A DNA stretch of 64,000 bases from Dermanyssus gallinae (Eukaryota > Arthropoda > Arachnida > Mesostigmata > Dermanyssidae), in NCBI GenBank assembly GCA_003439945.1, contig QVRM01002491.1:496001-560000 (forward strand). The letters run 5' to 3'. Shown one piece after another: positions 11,086 through 22,892 of this stretch. How positions within the stretch are numbered: the stretch's first letter is position 1; each line of letters opens with the position of its first letter. The notes under the pieces are model-generated. The model was given only the letters and a program-made list of their open reading frames with translations. It was not told the DNA's origin and searched no databases. A program made the position numbers and the translations under genes.

Positions 11086-11908
11086 GCTCGCCACACATTT
11101 TTCAGGTATCCGACGTTTTATACGTCCCAGCCCGGTATCGCTGTCCTGCTAAAACTGAGTTGGCAAACATTCCTTACGAAGAAGCATTGGATGGAATGGA
11201 TACACGTGTATACATACACATGTCTGTGCGTACTTCGCCGAGAACAAGACACGCGAGAGTTCTATTTCATTGGAAAATTTAACAGGTGGCTTGTGCATTG
11301 GCCATAACAATAACAACAATCATTACTGTAATGACAAACGAAACGGCAACACTAACGGCAATAACAAAAAGACAAAGCAACTAAGCAAACGTTTGTAACG
11401 TTAAGCTGAACACCTCTGGAGCGTTCATTAAAATAGCAAAATTACCCACCACGCCCTGTTCTACGAAATACGCTTTGTTATATTTATAATTGATATTAAA
11501 ACATTTCTAAATAACATTTAAACAACTTGTTAGACACCTCTGGTAACACTGGGTATCCTCTTAAGAAAAGGTGGCTATGGTCCAAGGCGTACGACTCTAA
11601 GCAATACGCGACAAGGTACTGGTTTGCATGAAGTTGGCTTTAACGCAGCTTTGTATTGTAAGAATACCAGTTGCCCAGCGAAACAAATGGATGAAAATTA
11701 GGCTTCTTAACCAAGCCATCTCTATAGACGAAGGAATTTTTAAATTGTCTTCTTAATTGATCTCTTAGTGAGGCCTTAGTGTAGTTTGCTTATATTTTTC
11801 ACATCTCTAATTTTGTGTAGGCTCATGCGTCGTTTCCTACATTCTCATGAAACTCAAAATAGACATTTAAAATTGCGCGCGAGACGTTACGGCTAACAGG
11901 GACAGACA

Positions 11909-11911
<3 letters not shown>

Positions 11912-11961
<50 letters not shown>
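11912..11961. repeat. (AT)n microsatellite
   Basis: About 25 perfect AT units. Confidence 0.95.
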
Positions 11962-11964
<3 letters not shown>

Positions 11965-12125
11965 GACGTTTGTTGAGCTAAGAAACTGCAAGATACATTC
12001 GCCATCACAAACTATAGATAATATTACTAGTTTGTGCGTTCACGCAATAGTGGTAAATACGATTAAGCACTAAAGTTGTTAGATCCCACAATGGATGAAC
12101 CAAGTTTGCACTCAACTGTGTTCCA

Positions 12126-12126
<1 letters not shown>

Positions 12127-12183
<57 letters not shown>

Positions 12184-12203
12184 GTATATGTATATATATA
12201 TAT
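12127..12203. repeat. Compound (AC)n-(AT)n-(GTATAT)n microsatellite
   Basis: A short AC run passes into a long AT run and then into three GTATAT units. Confidence 0.95.
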
Positions 12204-13456
12204 GCTTTTCCTTGCAGAGATAATGACATGGCTAGTGTATTTATTTAAGTATATTAAATTTAATTACTACTATCATAGGAATTTTTACAGTTAAATACTT
12301 GAGATGAGAAACAACAGCCAGATAGAAGTGTGAATGAAGCTACATCCTCGTCGTGTTTTTAGAAAAGCAAGCGGAACTGCAGTTGAAGTGAATGCCCCCG
12401 ACTTCTTTTCTCGGTGTAGTGGTATGTACTGGAAGAAATAAGAAAGAAAAGAAAAACAATAGCAATCGTTTGGGGTGATCCATCTTGTTAAGTTTTTGGC
12501 ACAAGGGGCCGACGCCGTCATGCATTTCGAATTGAGATTGCAATAACGCGTGAGACCAGTTAATAGTCTAAAAACATTCCTTTCCAATACGAGTAATGCC
12601 AGTGTTATATATATATATATATAAGGTCGTCACTCTCAGACGTTCATACATGCGTATGTATTTATTTAACTCATAGTGGGGTCTAAACAATTGTCCCCCA
12701 GTGAACGTGACGACAAACTACATCAGCCCTACGCCCAGGCCTGGTGTCGATCACCTGGACAAGATGCCAAACACCGTGGCGTTACCACGTTGTATATCCA
12801 ATTACAGGCTTTGCCGGAAAATTCACCGGCGCGTGGACTCCCCATGGCTAATCTGGAACACGTACATACCTTACCAATAACTCTCTCAGTAATTCTACTT
12901 GCCTTCTTCCCGTGATTGTCCACTTAGTGTGCTAAAGAGTCAGTCACGGTTGTGTCCTAGACGAGTGTCCTCTCAATCTTAAATGATGTTAGAATAATTC
13001 CGTCAGGCCGACCGGAGTCGCTTGCGCACAGACCTGCAGGCCAAATAACACAAGGGTAACCAGAAGACTTCAGAGCAACAACCAGGGTATTATCCAGAGG
13101 CAAGGATGAGCTATAGTGATCTAATAGTGAGACCTTCTCGCGACAACTGCACTCAAGTTTCTCGACAAGTTGGGTCCCAAGGCATAGACCGAGCCAGGTC
13201 CGGACGACAAAGTCCTCTGTGCATCTAATAGAAAATTGAGCCCTGCGCCAGCACCACTAAATGTCCACCTCGTGTGTTGCTAAATCAATAGGATTGGCTC
13301 GGCGTATATTCTCTAATAGTGCGGTTCAGCTGGCCTGCGAGATTGGGTCCTCAGGAGTAGTGTTCCATTATACGCCTAAAGTTCTTTAAAATCGAAAGTA
13401 AAGTACGTAGCCGTTCGATAGCTGATGAATCTAGTGTCCTTGACGCGTTTTTACAG

Positions 13457-13927
13457 GTGCTGAATACTGACGTGACCGTCGCGCCACCTGCGGCTAAAAC
13501 AGAGTCTGGAGTGCCTATACCTCTTTTTACCATGGGCAGAAGCGCGTGTCTACAAGCTGCCTCTGGTAGATTTAGATTAAGCAAGGAAGACAGAAAATCT
13601 AACGTATGGGCTTTTAACTATTTCAAAAGATTGTTATCTTCCGTTAAGTTAATACCCTGGAGTGGGTGGTTTACCCATGCTGTCAAGAAGTGGGACCTTA
13701 AACGAAATAAGCCGCCATGTGCACCTAGAAGATTTAAAAACGATATTAACTTCTCCAGCCAGTTAGATATCTACTCTTTCTTCCCATCATCAAGAAGCGG
13801 GACGCCTAATAGGGCGATGTTAGTCTTACTTATCCTAATGCAGTCTGGAGCAAGGCCGGTTACCAGTCTCACAGAGGATTCGGCTATTGAAAATCCTGAC
13901 ACAAAAGTTTGCAGTTTTGTGGGTTAA
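13457..13927 (+). other. Unassigned 156-codon open frame
   Basis: The longest plus-strand frame outside recognised transposons in this part. An acceptor-like TTTTTACAG lies just upstream (about 13455) and a donor-like CTG|GTAGAT near 13567, so only the first ~38 codons might be exonic. The product has no recognised motif; it contains PLFTMGRSACLQAASGRF and a basic stretch. A 206-codon frame on the other strand (13884-14504) abuts it and also lacks any motif. Either could be chance or remains of a transposon. Confidence 0.2.
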
Positions 13928-15074
13928 GGTATAACGTGCTCGTCGTAGCAAAATATAGTGTCTTTTGAATACCACGAATTACCGTTACAGGGTCTCCAGC
14001 CAACACGCCCCCATTGAAGTACCAAGCGGGTCCTCGAGAGAGTTTTTCAACTCCTTGATGGCGAAGCAAAGCAGAGGGGGACCTAATGGGTCGCTTGTGG
14101 TCAATCAACAGCAGTTGAGTTGGAATTCTCTCCGGCACTTGAAAGCTATCTGCAGGGGAGACTTTAGTATGAGCAGTACGTCGGTGCGCAAGGATCGAAG
14201 CGGATGGCTGCCGTTCAAAAGCCAGAAGTACTTTAGTGAGCAGTTTGTTCGTGTCCCGTTTGCTAGTGTTTAAACTGCGAACCTCAGTGACACCAGACGT
14301 CGACAGTTGCAAAAGAATTACACACTCTGTGAAAATAGTGGACACGCCATAGATTCGTACGTAAAGCGTTGAAATGACACCACCGGTATATCGCCTATTA
14401 TCGACACTGTGAGTATTTTTTTGGTTGTGTCGATTGTGGGACTCGCGCCACAATGCCTTTACGGCCACCACAAACTCTGCAAGAAGGAAACATCTCATGA
14501 ACAAACTTGAACATCTTCATTAGAAACTCTCCGCAAATTTAGTCTTCTCCTGTACACTTGTTTGTTTCTTGCGTATGATTACTTTGAAAGTGCCCATTGA
14601 GTCGGCTGGAATGCACATTGTCAGTTTCTCTAGCTGCTTCTGTTCGCGTGAAACAATCCGACGAGGTTATTTCTCCTAGACCGTCTCGAATTCCTGGCTA
14701 TCTTCACTATCACCGTGGTTCGAGTTCTTCCTCCGCTTTGCACTTGGAATATAGCCATGTTTAGCAGTTCAAGCTGAATCTGTGTCTATTGTTAATGTCC
14801 TTTTAATGCCATCAGCACTTGGATCCTCGTCAGTGTTAATCGCGCTCCGAAGACTATTTATATCTGAGAGGAGTTGGAGTCTTCGCGCTGCGCCCACGAA
14901 GTCAGCTGGCGTCGCACCATTGCTTCAAGCTAAAATAGCGAAGCAGCGCAAAATATAAACATACACCCTCTACGATGACGTTGTAGATCGAACGCAATCG
15001 CCTACACTAATTGGTACACTTCAAGTGTGTTTTGCACCTGACTCAAAGCCTCTCCGTTTACACTATCACTGTAG

Positions 15075-15100
15075 TATATATATATATATATATATATATA
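15075..15100. repeat. (TA)n microsatellite
   Basis: Thirteen perfect TA units. Confidence 0.93.
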
Positions 15101-16768
15101 GGTGGACGTGTTATGCTCCATGGCGTTATTTGTAGCGCTTACCGTAACATTTTAAGACGATATGTCGTTTAAGTAGATATATTAGCTTGGTTAGCGAATG
15201 CTGTCCTGTTATCTCAGCTTACGAAATTCAGCTTGAAGGCTGAGAAATTGAGGCTCATTTAGGTTAAGAACACCCAAAGTCAAAACCCTCGAACGCCTCA
15301 TGTGGTTGAGAATGAAGCTCAAGCTGAAGTCATTGAGCCGCGACGAGAACTAATCGTCATTCGAGATATATGGTTAAGGTCAGAGCACCGGAATGCTTAA
15401 GGTTGCTAGGCCCTGAGTTGCGGACCTAAGTTGAGAAATGTTGACGTGGGCAAATAAAGTAGATGAACGCCAGAAACGCGACGAACAAACGCGGCGAAGG
15501 ATGTAAGCTCAACAGCCGATAATTCATTCGTTTCCAGGCTTCAAGCTCAATGCACAAAGGAAGCTGAACGTGTTAAAGGTGACTGATAATATTGATGTGC
15601 ACTATGTCTGTTTGAAAGCAAATAATGACAAGAAAGGGAGAAAAAGACAACAAGACGAAAAACACTGATGCACCAAGTGTATGATGAACGCTTAGAGAGC
15701 ATATCGGCTTGTGGTATGAGTCGTGACGACATATACCTGAATGGCGTAGTTAGTTTGCAGGCAAAAAGCTAGCGAACTGTACTTGAAATGAGAACGTTGT
15801 ACCCTTACTGTTTTACCATAAATAGTCTACGAGAAAAGTTATGTTGTACCAAGCGACAGACGCTGAAAGTAAGAATAGCCGTATTACTGTTACGGAACAG
15901 ATGATGGCCGAATGATGTTCAGACGGCAATTTCAAGTCATACGGTTACAGTTGTTGCCTACCCCGGCATTTGCCATTGTCAATTTTAGTTTAATTTTTTT
16001 TCGACAAGTAGTGAAGCATGGCGGACACGCAGGAAGTGCTTCATCCTTGGCAGCTGTGCAGCGAATTGTTGTTAAATTAAACAAACTCACTAGTTCTCGT
16101 TGAGCCGTCAAGACTGGCGCGTACTAAAGGCCGTATATATTGATTTTGTAATGTGTTTTTGGCCTCTGTGACTAATTCATTAGTGTGAATGACTTTGTTG
16201 AGTTGTTTTTCATGTGACGTGTGTGTTCATGTTTACGAGGCTCACCGACAGACATTGTCAATAGAAGAACAAAACACACGTGATGCGTGATGATGTACAT
16301 GCTAAATAGACTGGCTGCACGCTTGCCTAGGTTTAGCTCTAGTACTTTATTTGGAATATTTTTGCCCTTTTTTCATACCATATAGAGTATTCGCTTGCGG
16401 TAGTCAAGGATTTTTTTGTTACGGTGTGACACCTATGCCCTTTTAAAACTACTGCATCAAGTCATATGCCTATCTTTAAATCACTCAGTTTTTTTATATG
16501 GTGTTAGCCCTATGTGAGTTTTAGGATTACTATTGTTTTTGTCGTTATAGTAAAAGGCAATGTACAAAGCAAGCAATATAATAATGCACCAATCGCACAG
16601 TAAGCGTGTTCTAGTATGTTTGCTGTGCGAGTTCGTTTACCAACGTGCAATGCTCCTAAATGAGAATAAATTACTCTGTTTGTAAGTAATCGTGGTATCA
16701 TTACTTTGAAGAAAATGTCGTTTTTAGCTAGTTGTAACAAATATTTACCTTAAAAGGCTACTTAATAT

Positions 16769-16840
16769 AGCCGTTCTTTACGATAGGTTATTACACGAAT
16801 TATTAGCCGTTTTTCACGATAGGTTATTAACACGAACTAT
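16769..16840. repeat. 36-bp tandem duplication
   Basis: Two adjacent copies (16769-16804 and 16805-16840) of a unit starting AGCCGTT and containing GATAGGTTATTA, with a few differences. Confidence 0.7.
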
Positions 16841-17116
16841 ATCGTGTACCGAATATACGTATTGATCTTTGGGGCGGGACGTTATGTACAAAGCTCAACA
16901 TAAGAAAACTTTGGTCCAACCGTTTCAATGTCCAATCCCCGTTTTGCAACGGAAACGTCATGCTTAACAGTATCACTCTCGGACCGTCGTTGTACGACCA
17001 GGGTATAAAAATGCTACTAAATAAGAGAGCACAACAAGCTAATAAACATAATCAGTTTATCTCAATTTAGTTATATATATAGTTGATTTCATTGAGAAAA
17101 CAACATTACCTTTCCG

Positions 17117-17440
17117 GGACAATTCGGACTTAGGAAAGGGCGAAGTACTAAGAATGCAAGAATTAAAGTTTGAAACTTTATTGGGGCAATGATAGAGAAG
17201 AAAATATAAGTTTGTCTGTTTATTCTTGATCTGCAGAAAGCATTCGATTGTGTTGATCGGATAAGATTAATAAATAAATTGAAGGCTTTGGGGCTGTGCA
17301 AGATAAAATACGACATACTTGAAGACTACTTATCTGCCGGGCAACAGCGTACAAAGTATAAGGATTGTTTAAGTGAGCCTGCTTTTGTTAATCACGGCGT
17401 ACATCAGGGTTCCGTTCTGGGGCCAACTGTGACCCCGAGG
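17117..17440 (+). pseudogene. LINE reverse transcriptase relic
   Basis: One continuous frame with two internal stops reads GQFGLRKGRSTKNA, then LDLQKAFDCVDR, then EDYLSAGQQRTKYK, and GVHQGSVLGPTV. These are the ordered RT motifs of a Jockey/CR1-type LINE (GFRKGRST; D-x-x-KAFD; YLSxRxQ; PQGSVLGP). It is truncated before the YADD box. The order and spacing are normal, so this is an in-place fragment disabled by point mutation and truncation. It belongs to a different lineage from the endonuclease-LINE family seen elsewhere in the window. Confidence 0.85.
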
Positions 17441-18141
17441 ACAGCACCATGCTTCGACGGTGAGGGTATCCAGCAACGAATTCAACAAATCTAATTGCCG
17501 AAAAGACCGAATACTTACGTTGCTGCACAATTAAAACGGAACACGGAATACGTTACAGGCAAATTAGAGCTCATCTGCGTCCGAACAGAGGAGAACTAAT
17601 TAAAACAACAATGACTACGAGCACAGCTGCGACAACGGCAACAATAACAACAACGATAATCAATTGTAAGTCACAACATATCCTATGAAATGTCAAGAAG
17701 CCGTCATCGATATCCGAGAGAGGCCAGAGCAACAACAAATGGGAAGGCATTAAGCTACACCAAGAACAAATCAACAAGCAACAAATCTCGGTACGGCCGA
17801 GAAATAAAGAAGCAAGTGAGTCTGGATTAATAAACTGGTTACAGGTTGTATGTTTACCAAAAAAATATTCAGATATCAATGATATGTAGCAGAATGTACT
17901 CCCTTGCAATAAGAGCCTTTCGCATGTCAAAGGCCACTGCACATATCGGTTGCCGGTGGTTTCAGTCTGGCTGTGGATCGTGAGCCTGCCAATGTGCTTC
18001 TTGCCGCTATATAGCACCTACATAACACACGTACCAAAAAGTGGACGTATTGTAGCCGTTTCTAACTAAAAAGCAAACCTTATGAGGGAAATGTTACGCC
18101 AGGGGTCTCATTCCGTGTTTATTGGCTTCTTTTTTTCATAG

Positions 18142-18193
18142 CGGTCAGCGGCGACAGCAGCAGCGATTCCAACTATGCACCTCTCCGCAGCAG
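18142..18193 (+). CDS. Candidate coding exon (unknown gene)
   Basis: A 52-nt segment between a very strong acceptor (CTTCTTTTTTTCATAG) and a good donor (CAG|GTACGG). In one frame it encodes VSGDSSSDSNYAPLRS, an acidic/Ser-rich stretch; it would enter in phase 1 and leave in phase 2. The next candidate exon (20200-20359) begins with one base completing a codon, so the two fit in phase. No domain is recognised. Confidence 0.33.
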
Positions 18194-20199
18194 GTACGGA
18201 ACGCATGGCTGGGAACTAGCCCACGTTAAGCGTTAACAAGAAAACTTGAATTAGCTAATGAACAACACGCAGACACGAAAGCATCTTCGAAGGTTTGTCT
18301 GCTCTATGAGGCAGCACACAATAACACGCTCGGGTGCAAAGGTGAAGTGCATAGGGTGCCCTCGGCTCTAATAACAATTATTATGCATTAGACCCAAAAG
18401 GCTGTCGTAGGCCACGGTCGTACTAGTCAGTAGTGCCATATAAATGCTTTTCAAGACACGGTCATAATTCATGCTTGCCGTCGTGCAGCCGAATCAGATG
18501 CATACTTTATGCAGCTGTTGCTGCGGCCAACGTAGCACTGGTCGTTGGCAAATGTTAATGGACGCGTACCGGCGTGAATAAGTCACTATTGCAACATGAA
18601 TGAAATCCAGCAGAGGTCGGCAAGCAGAGGTCGGCGAGCAGTGATAGGAAACATTGTGGGTGGCGGTTGGATAAACTGGATAAACTCGTTGATAACGACT
18701 GGACTCGCTGACCATGCACAGAACCATGACATACAGGACTACGATCAATCGTAATACACTAAAACGTTTAAGTATGGCTAAGTATTCGGACTATGAGTGC
18801 TAATAAATAGGAAATTGGTGAAATGTTTCCGACGAGTAATAAGATTGTCAGTTGATCCTTTATCACGTTGTCAATAATAGAGATCTTGGAGCCAGTGGAC
18901 GTTGCGGTGTAGCTACTGCATGCAGCTGCATTCAATTTTGTGCGAGAGGATTCTAAATTTTAATTAGTCATGATACAGAATCAGCTTCTGCTATATCTCC
19001 AGAAAGTGAAAACTATACATGCGTTGCAGATAATGCAAATAAACACTCTTTGCAAGTCAGAGAAAGCAATGAAACAATTTTACAGGGCTAACATTGAGGT
19101 ATCAAATACTTAAGAACAAAAAATGTGCTTCCGAGACTACCTATCCATATTTTCTTGGAAAATCGGATTGCACTGCCCACACAAGGCCGCACTGATGTTG
19201 AAAAAAACGTCTCTAGAGATCACGCTGTTAATAACTAAAGTGCTGCAAAAAACACTTTTTATTTAACTCTCTAAGTTGCTCAACAAGGCACGTTTAAAAT
19301 TATTAGACATAACCGATCTGCTAAATTTAACGCATCAAGTACGCCAGTGTATAAATAGGTCGTGGCAGAATTTCCCCGGCATTTTGATTAGGATTATCGT
19401 TTCTGCAAATAAAACTGGAAAGAGACTACATACTATTAAAAATTCAGTAAAAATTTAAAACAATTGCAAAGCTAATGCTGAAAATGGCTTCAGCGAAATT
19501 TACATTGCATGACAGACCAGGAGACGGAGCAAATAATCTGTAATTAATAGTTAATATTGCTATACATTTAGACGTGAGTTTGGATCATCTTGCGCCGGGT
19601 GTAACATTAGCTTATCTTCTTAACCACAACGCGACATCTGAAAGTGGCATTGCCTCTATACACTGCAAGAGACAATAGTGGCCTCAAATGTTTTCCTTTG
19701 CAGTGGTCCCCTGTGACTACTTACATTCTGCGCGCCAGATTCCAATGAAATCTTATTGTTCTACTGTTGATAGGTCCCAGTGTCTCTATGTCTACTAACA
19801 GAAAATTACGGCTGGCCTCGAGGTCTGCATGTTTGCACTATTTTTTCTTTCAGCAATGTCCGCTACCTACCTTCTGTTTACAAAGCTTTGTTCAATATTT
19901 AAGCTAAACACATATCATGCCAAGCGAGTTCAAGGAAACGGTTGAGGTTGTTGAGGTTATAGGAAATGTGATTTGGAAAACAATACACCTGCATGCAAAA
20001 ACGTAAGCACTTTCAAGCTAGAGCAGCAGTCGATACCTGGCGATGTAATTATCGATAATTCATCATGATGTTCATCTTACAAGTTTGCAAAGAGCTAACT
20101 AAGTAGAAATAAATCAAAATTGGAATAATAGAACGTATTTAGCGCGTGTATGGTGAATTAATTTCATTAAACGAGCTTATGTGTATATTCGGTTCTCAG

Positions 20200-20359
20200 A
20201 GAAGATGTAGATCAGCATAATGCAACTTATACGGCTCTTCTAGCGATAATGGCAAACCTGCAGCGAATGAACAACTTGCCCCAAGTCCCTACGAACCCAG
20301 CAGTTTCAGACCCAAATCCGCGATCAAACGTTGCTAGACAACCTAATACCCACAATATT
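20200..20359 (+). CDS. Candidate coding exon (unknown gene)
   Basis: A 160-nt segment after acceptor TTCGGTTCTCAG and before donor GTAAGCC, open in the frame compatible with the exon at 18142-18193. It encodes EDVDQHNATYTALLAIMANL, a probable helix, followed by a Pro/Asn-rich tail (LPQVPTNPAVSDPNP). It ends in phase 0. I do not recognise the protein. A SINE copy starts about 105 bp downstream. Whether it belongs to the C2 gene or another gene cannot be decided. Confidence 0.33.
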
Positions 20360-20465
20360 GTAAGCCTTCTTTTTAATGGGATTGTCAATTCACCGTCTCT
20401 TCTATTGAGACCTCCGTGCACCCCGTTTTATGTTCAATTATGGCAAAAAATTGTTCACTCTGGCA

Positions 20466-20572
20466 ATCACCTTGTCTAAAATGAAAACCATGAAATCCAG
20501 TTTAAGAGTGGTCGGTCCAGGTCTTGAACCCACCACTTGTAAGGCAATGGCTTTGCCATGAAGCCATTTTAT
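20466..20572 (-). mobile_element. tRNA-derived SINE, family A copy 2
   Basis: Minus-strand tRNA-like head (A-box region TGGCTTCATGGC, B-box GGTTCAAGACC) plus the same body as the copy at 2298-2455, about three-quarters similar by eye. No clear poly(A) remains. Confidence 0.65.
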
Positions 20573-21773
20573 TTGTACTTACTGCACACGACTCCTTTTC
20601 TGGATATTTGGATTTTACTTGCATACGCGTTTTCTATACCAAGTCCGGGATGTTATGTAAATCGTCTGCCCTGAAGGCTTCTGAGCATCTCTGTTTCCAA
20701 CGCGAAGCGCTTGAAAAATGTACAATAGCTCTATTGAAAATTGCGTCCTCATTTATGAACGGAATACAATATCTGCAAGTATCCTTTCAGGCGTCCGTAG
20801 CCTTGTCAGATCGAGTAAAGCCCTTATATTAAAATAGCGGCAGGCCGTTTCGTAGCTTCATATGACTGTTTTATGCTTTTCCTTCGTCGGCTTTAAGGAC
20901 TATAATGTACTTCAAACTGTGGCTGAACTAGAGAACATTAGTCAACTACAAAATTGTAGCCAATCTAGCAAAGCTCAAATTGAGTAATTGAGACTTCAAT
21001 AAAATGTCTACCCAATATTTACGATATTTTTTGTCACGTTTTAAAAAAGTGAATTGCTGGGTTTGTGTACGAACTTCACGGCAAAACGCATCATGGCTAA
21101 AGTGCGTCAAAGATATAACAATTTTATAAGGGTAAACTGTTGCTGTATCAATTGCTCAAATGTCCTAAGGTTGCCTTTGAGAAGCCCTTTAAAGAAAGCT
21201 TGCAGTTGGCTTATCATTAATCGTGTACAAGTAATCACTATGTTTCGCCCTGTGACCCAGTTACATGCCTAAGTATTTAGCACGAATATTGCAATCGTTT
21301 GGGGGGTGAAAAACCCGCTGTTTACGTCAAACGCGTCCGCACGCTGATAAGCAACTATTTTATTTTAGTTCCTCAAATATTGGAGAGGACATATATATCT
21401 ATCTTATATATAACTCTGTACATATAGATACCGAGAGATAAAAAGAGAGAACGCGTTTACGTGTGTGCGTGGGACATATAGGTGCCTGGGGTACAGGTGC
21501 CTGGAAAACACAAACATTGCAAGCTGTGAAAAGTAAACAAGAGTAGAAAAACATGGTTTCAAAGTGTTCAAGGGTTTCCCCTCCACCCTAACGAAGGCAT
21601 GATGATTCTACCTGTTTGGTAGAAAATGTTTGTTTATGACACTCTCTTTCCTTCACTTCATTTCATTAGCCTTAACATCGCAACAATAACACGAAACCGA
21701 CTGATGGTAGATAAACAAGGTCACAATGCCTGCAATTATCGTTCTCAAAAGGTTAAGATCGGAAAGCGTATGC

Positions 21774-21821
<48 letters not shown>

Positions 21822-22383
21822 TGAGATTTGACAAATATTTCAACTCTAGGCCAAGTCATCTCCCTTATCTACAGGAATGGTCAATATTTTTATCATCGAT
21901 ATTTTTAAGATCAAGCCTGCTTACAAAATAGCCTTTCTAAACTTAGTAGAACTCAAATAATGGCCGGACGTATCGACGGCTTAACAAGACGCAAAGGGGT
22001 AAAAAATAACACATTACGAAACTGCATTTCCTGCTGTATTTGTTTGGTGAACTCATAAAAACTATCTGAAGTTTTACGCTTTAGTGTAAAATTAACAAAT
22101 AGTTTTTAATGACTTACAACAAATCCATTAACAATTTAGATCTTGTTACCCACACATGGCACAAGGTCTAAATCGCTATGCACTTGACTCTTTTTCTCCT
22201 CCTAACCGTCACTTTTATCAAAAGGCATGTTAACTGTTTTCTTCGATTGCCACACACGACACTGTGCCGGCTATGCGGACAAAACGTAGACAGTGCAACA
22301 TTTCCTGAAAAATCGAATGCACTACTCCGCCCGGGAACAGGTTTGTCCGCTGCAGTGGCTGATTGAACTCATATCAAAGCCTT
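20573..22383. other. No recognised gene
   Basis: Open frames at 20524-20832 and 21054-21272 show no recognisable motif. An AT microsatellite lies at 21781-21819. Confidence 0.4.
21781..21819. repeat. (AT)n microsatellite
   Basis: About 20 AT units preceded by TATAC. Confidence 0.95.
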
Positions 22384-22402
22384 ATATATATATATATATA
22401 TA
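22384..22402. repeat. (TA)n microsatellite abutting a LINE 3' end
   Basis: TA run directly continuous with the 3' terminus of the LINE fragment at 22403-22451. Confidence 0.85.
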
Positions 22403-22451
22403 ACCTTGCTATGTTAGCACATTGGAGGGAACAATTGTCTCTGCGCGAACA
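22403..22451 (-). pseudogene. 3'-terminal scrap of the endonuclease-LINE family
   Basis: About 49 bp matching the last part of the 3' UTR of the minus-strand copies at 24305 and 56766 (shared GCTATGTTAGCAC, then ACAATTGTCTC and GCGCGAAC). It is extremely 5'-truncated and sandwiched between two AT microsatellites. Confidence 0.75.
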
Positions 22452-22463
22452 CATATATATATA

Positions 22464-22546
<83 letters not shown>
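22452..22546. repeat. Long (AT)n microsatellite
   Basis: Roughly 47 AT units with one TTT interruption; the longest dinucleotide array in the window. Confidence 0.95.
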
Positions 22547-22549
<3 letters not shown>

Positions 22550-22739
22550 GGCGTAAAATGGCTTATGAGGAATATGATTCCATTTATGGTCAACATTGTA
22601 CGCGACCTCTTAACTAAGCTCTACAACATAACCGGCGAAACTACCACACAAGTAAATCTACGCTGTTACTTGTTTGATTTGATCACTTTCTCAGTAGTGT
22701 TTCTGTATTAGTACGTTGTGCCACTAGCGTGACTCAAAC

Positions 22740-22892
22740 ATGCTGTTGTTGCTGCTTATCATGCTAGTCTGTGGAGGGCGAACGTTTGTGCCTTTGAGCT
22801 TCTATCGAACAGGTGGTGCCAATCTATACAAGTACAGCCTCGGCACAGGCGCTATGTTCAGCTGTCGCTACTTCGCTTTGCCGCCAAATTAA
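22740..22892 (+). CDS. Candidate 50-residue secreted peptide
   Basis: A short intronless frame starting MLLLLLIMLVCGGRTF: a hydrophobic signal-peptide-like N-terminus with a plausible cleavage after CGG, then a 35-residue tail with one Cys and several Tyr/Phe, ending in PPN and TAA. The start has A at -3. No paralogue or downstream AATAAA is obvious nearby, and such frames can arise by chance, so this is speculative. Confidence 0.2.
   Translation: MLLLLLIMLVCGGRTFVPLSFYRTGGANLYKYSLGTGAMFSCRYFALPPN

Larger units (their letters stand above)
11086..17116. other. Gene-poor stretch, nothing identified
   Basis: Contains three AT microsatellites and a 36-bp tandem duplication (16769-16840). Two long overlapping frames (13457-13927 plus; 13884-14504 minus) are listed separately. 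No tRNA, transposon motif or conserved domain was recognised. The 12700-13400 part has a decayed, mildly GC-richer look suggestive of an old unidentified repeat. Confidence 0.4.

Noticed and set aside
13884..14504. 206-codon minus-strand frame
   Set aside because: No motif, no splice or promoter support and random-like composition; treated as unassigned.
16769..16840. CRISPR-like or satellite array
   Set aside because: Only two copies of a 36-bp unit with no spacers; a simple tandem duplication in a eukaryotic sequence.
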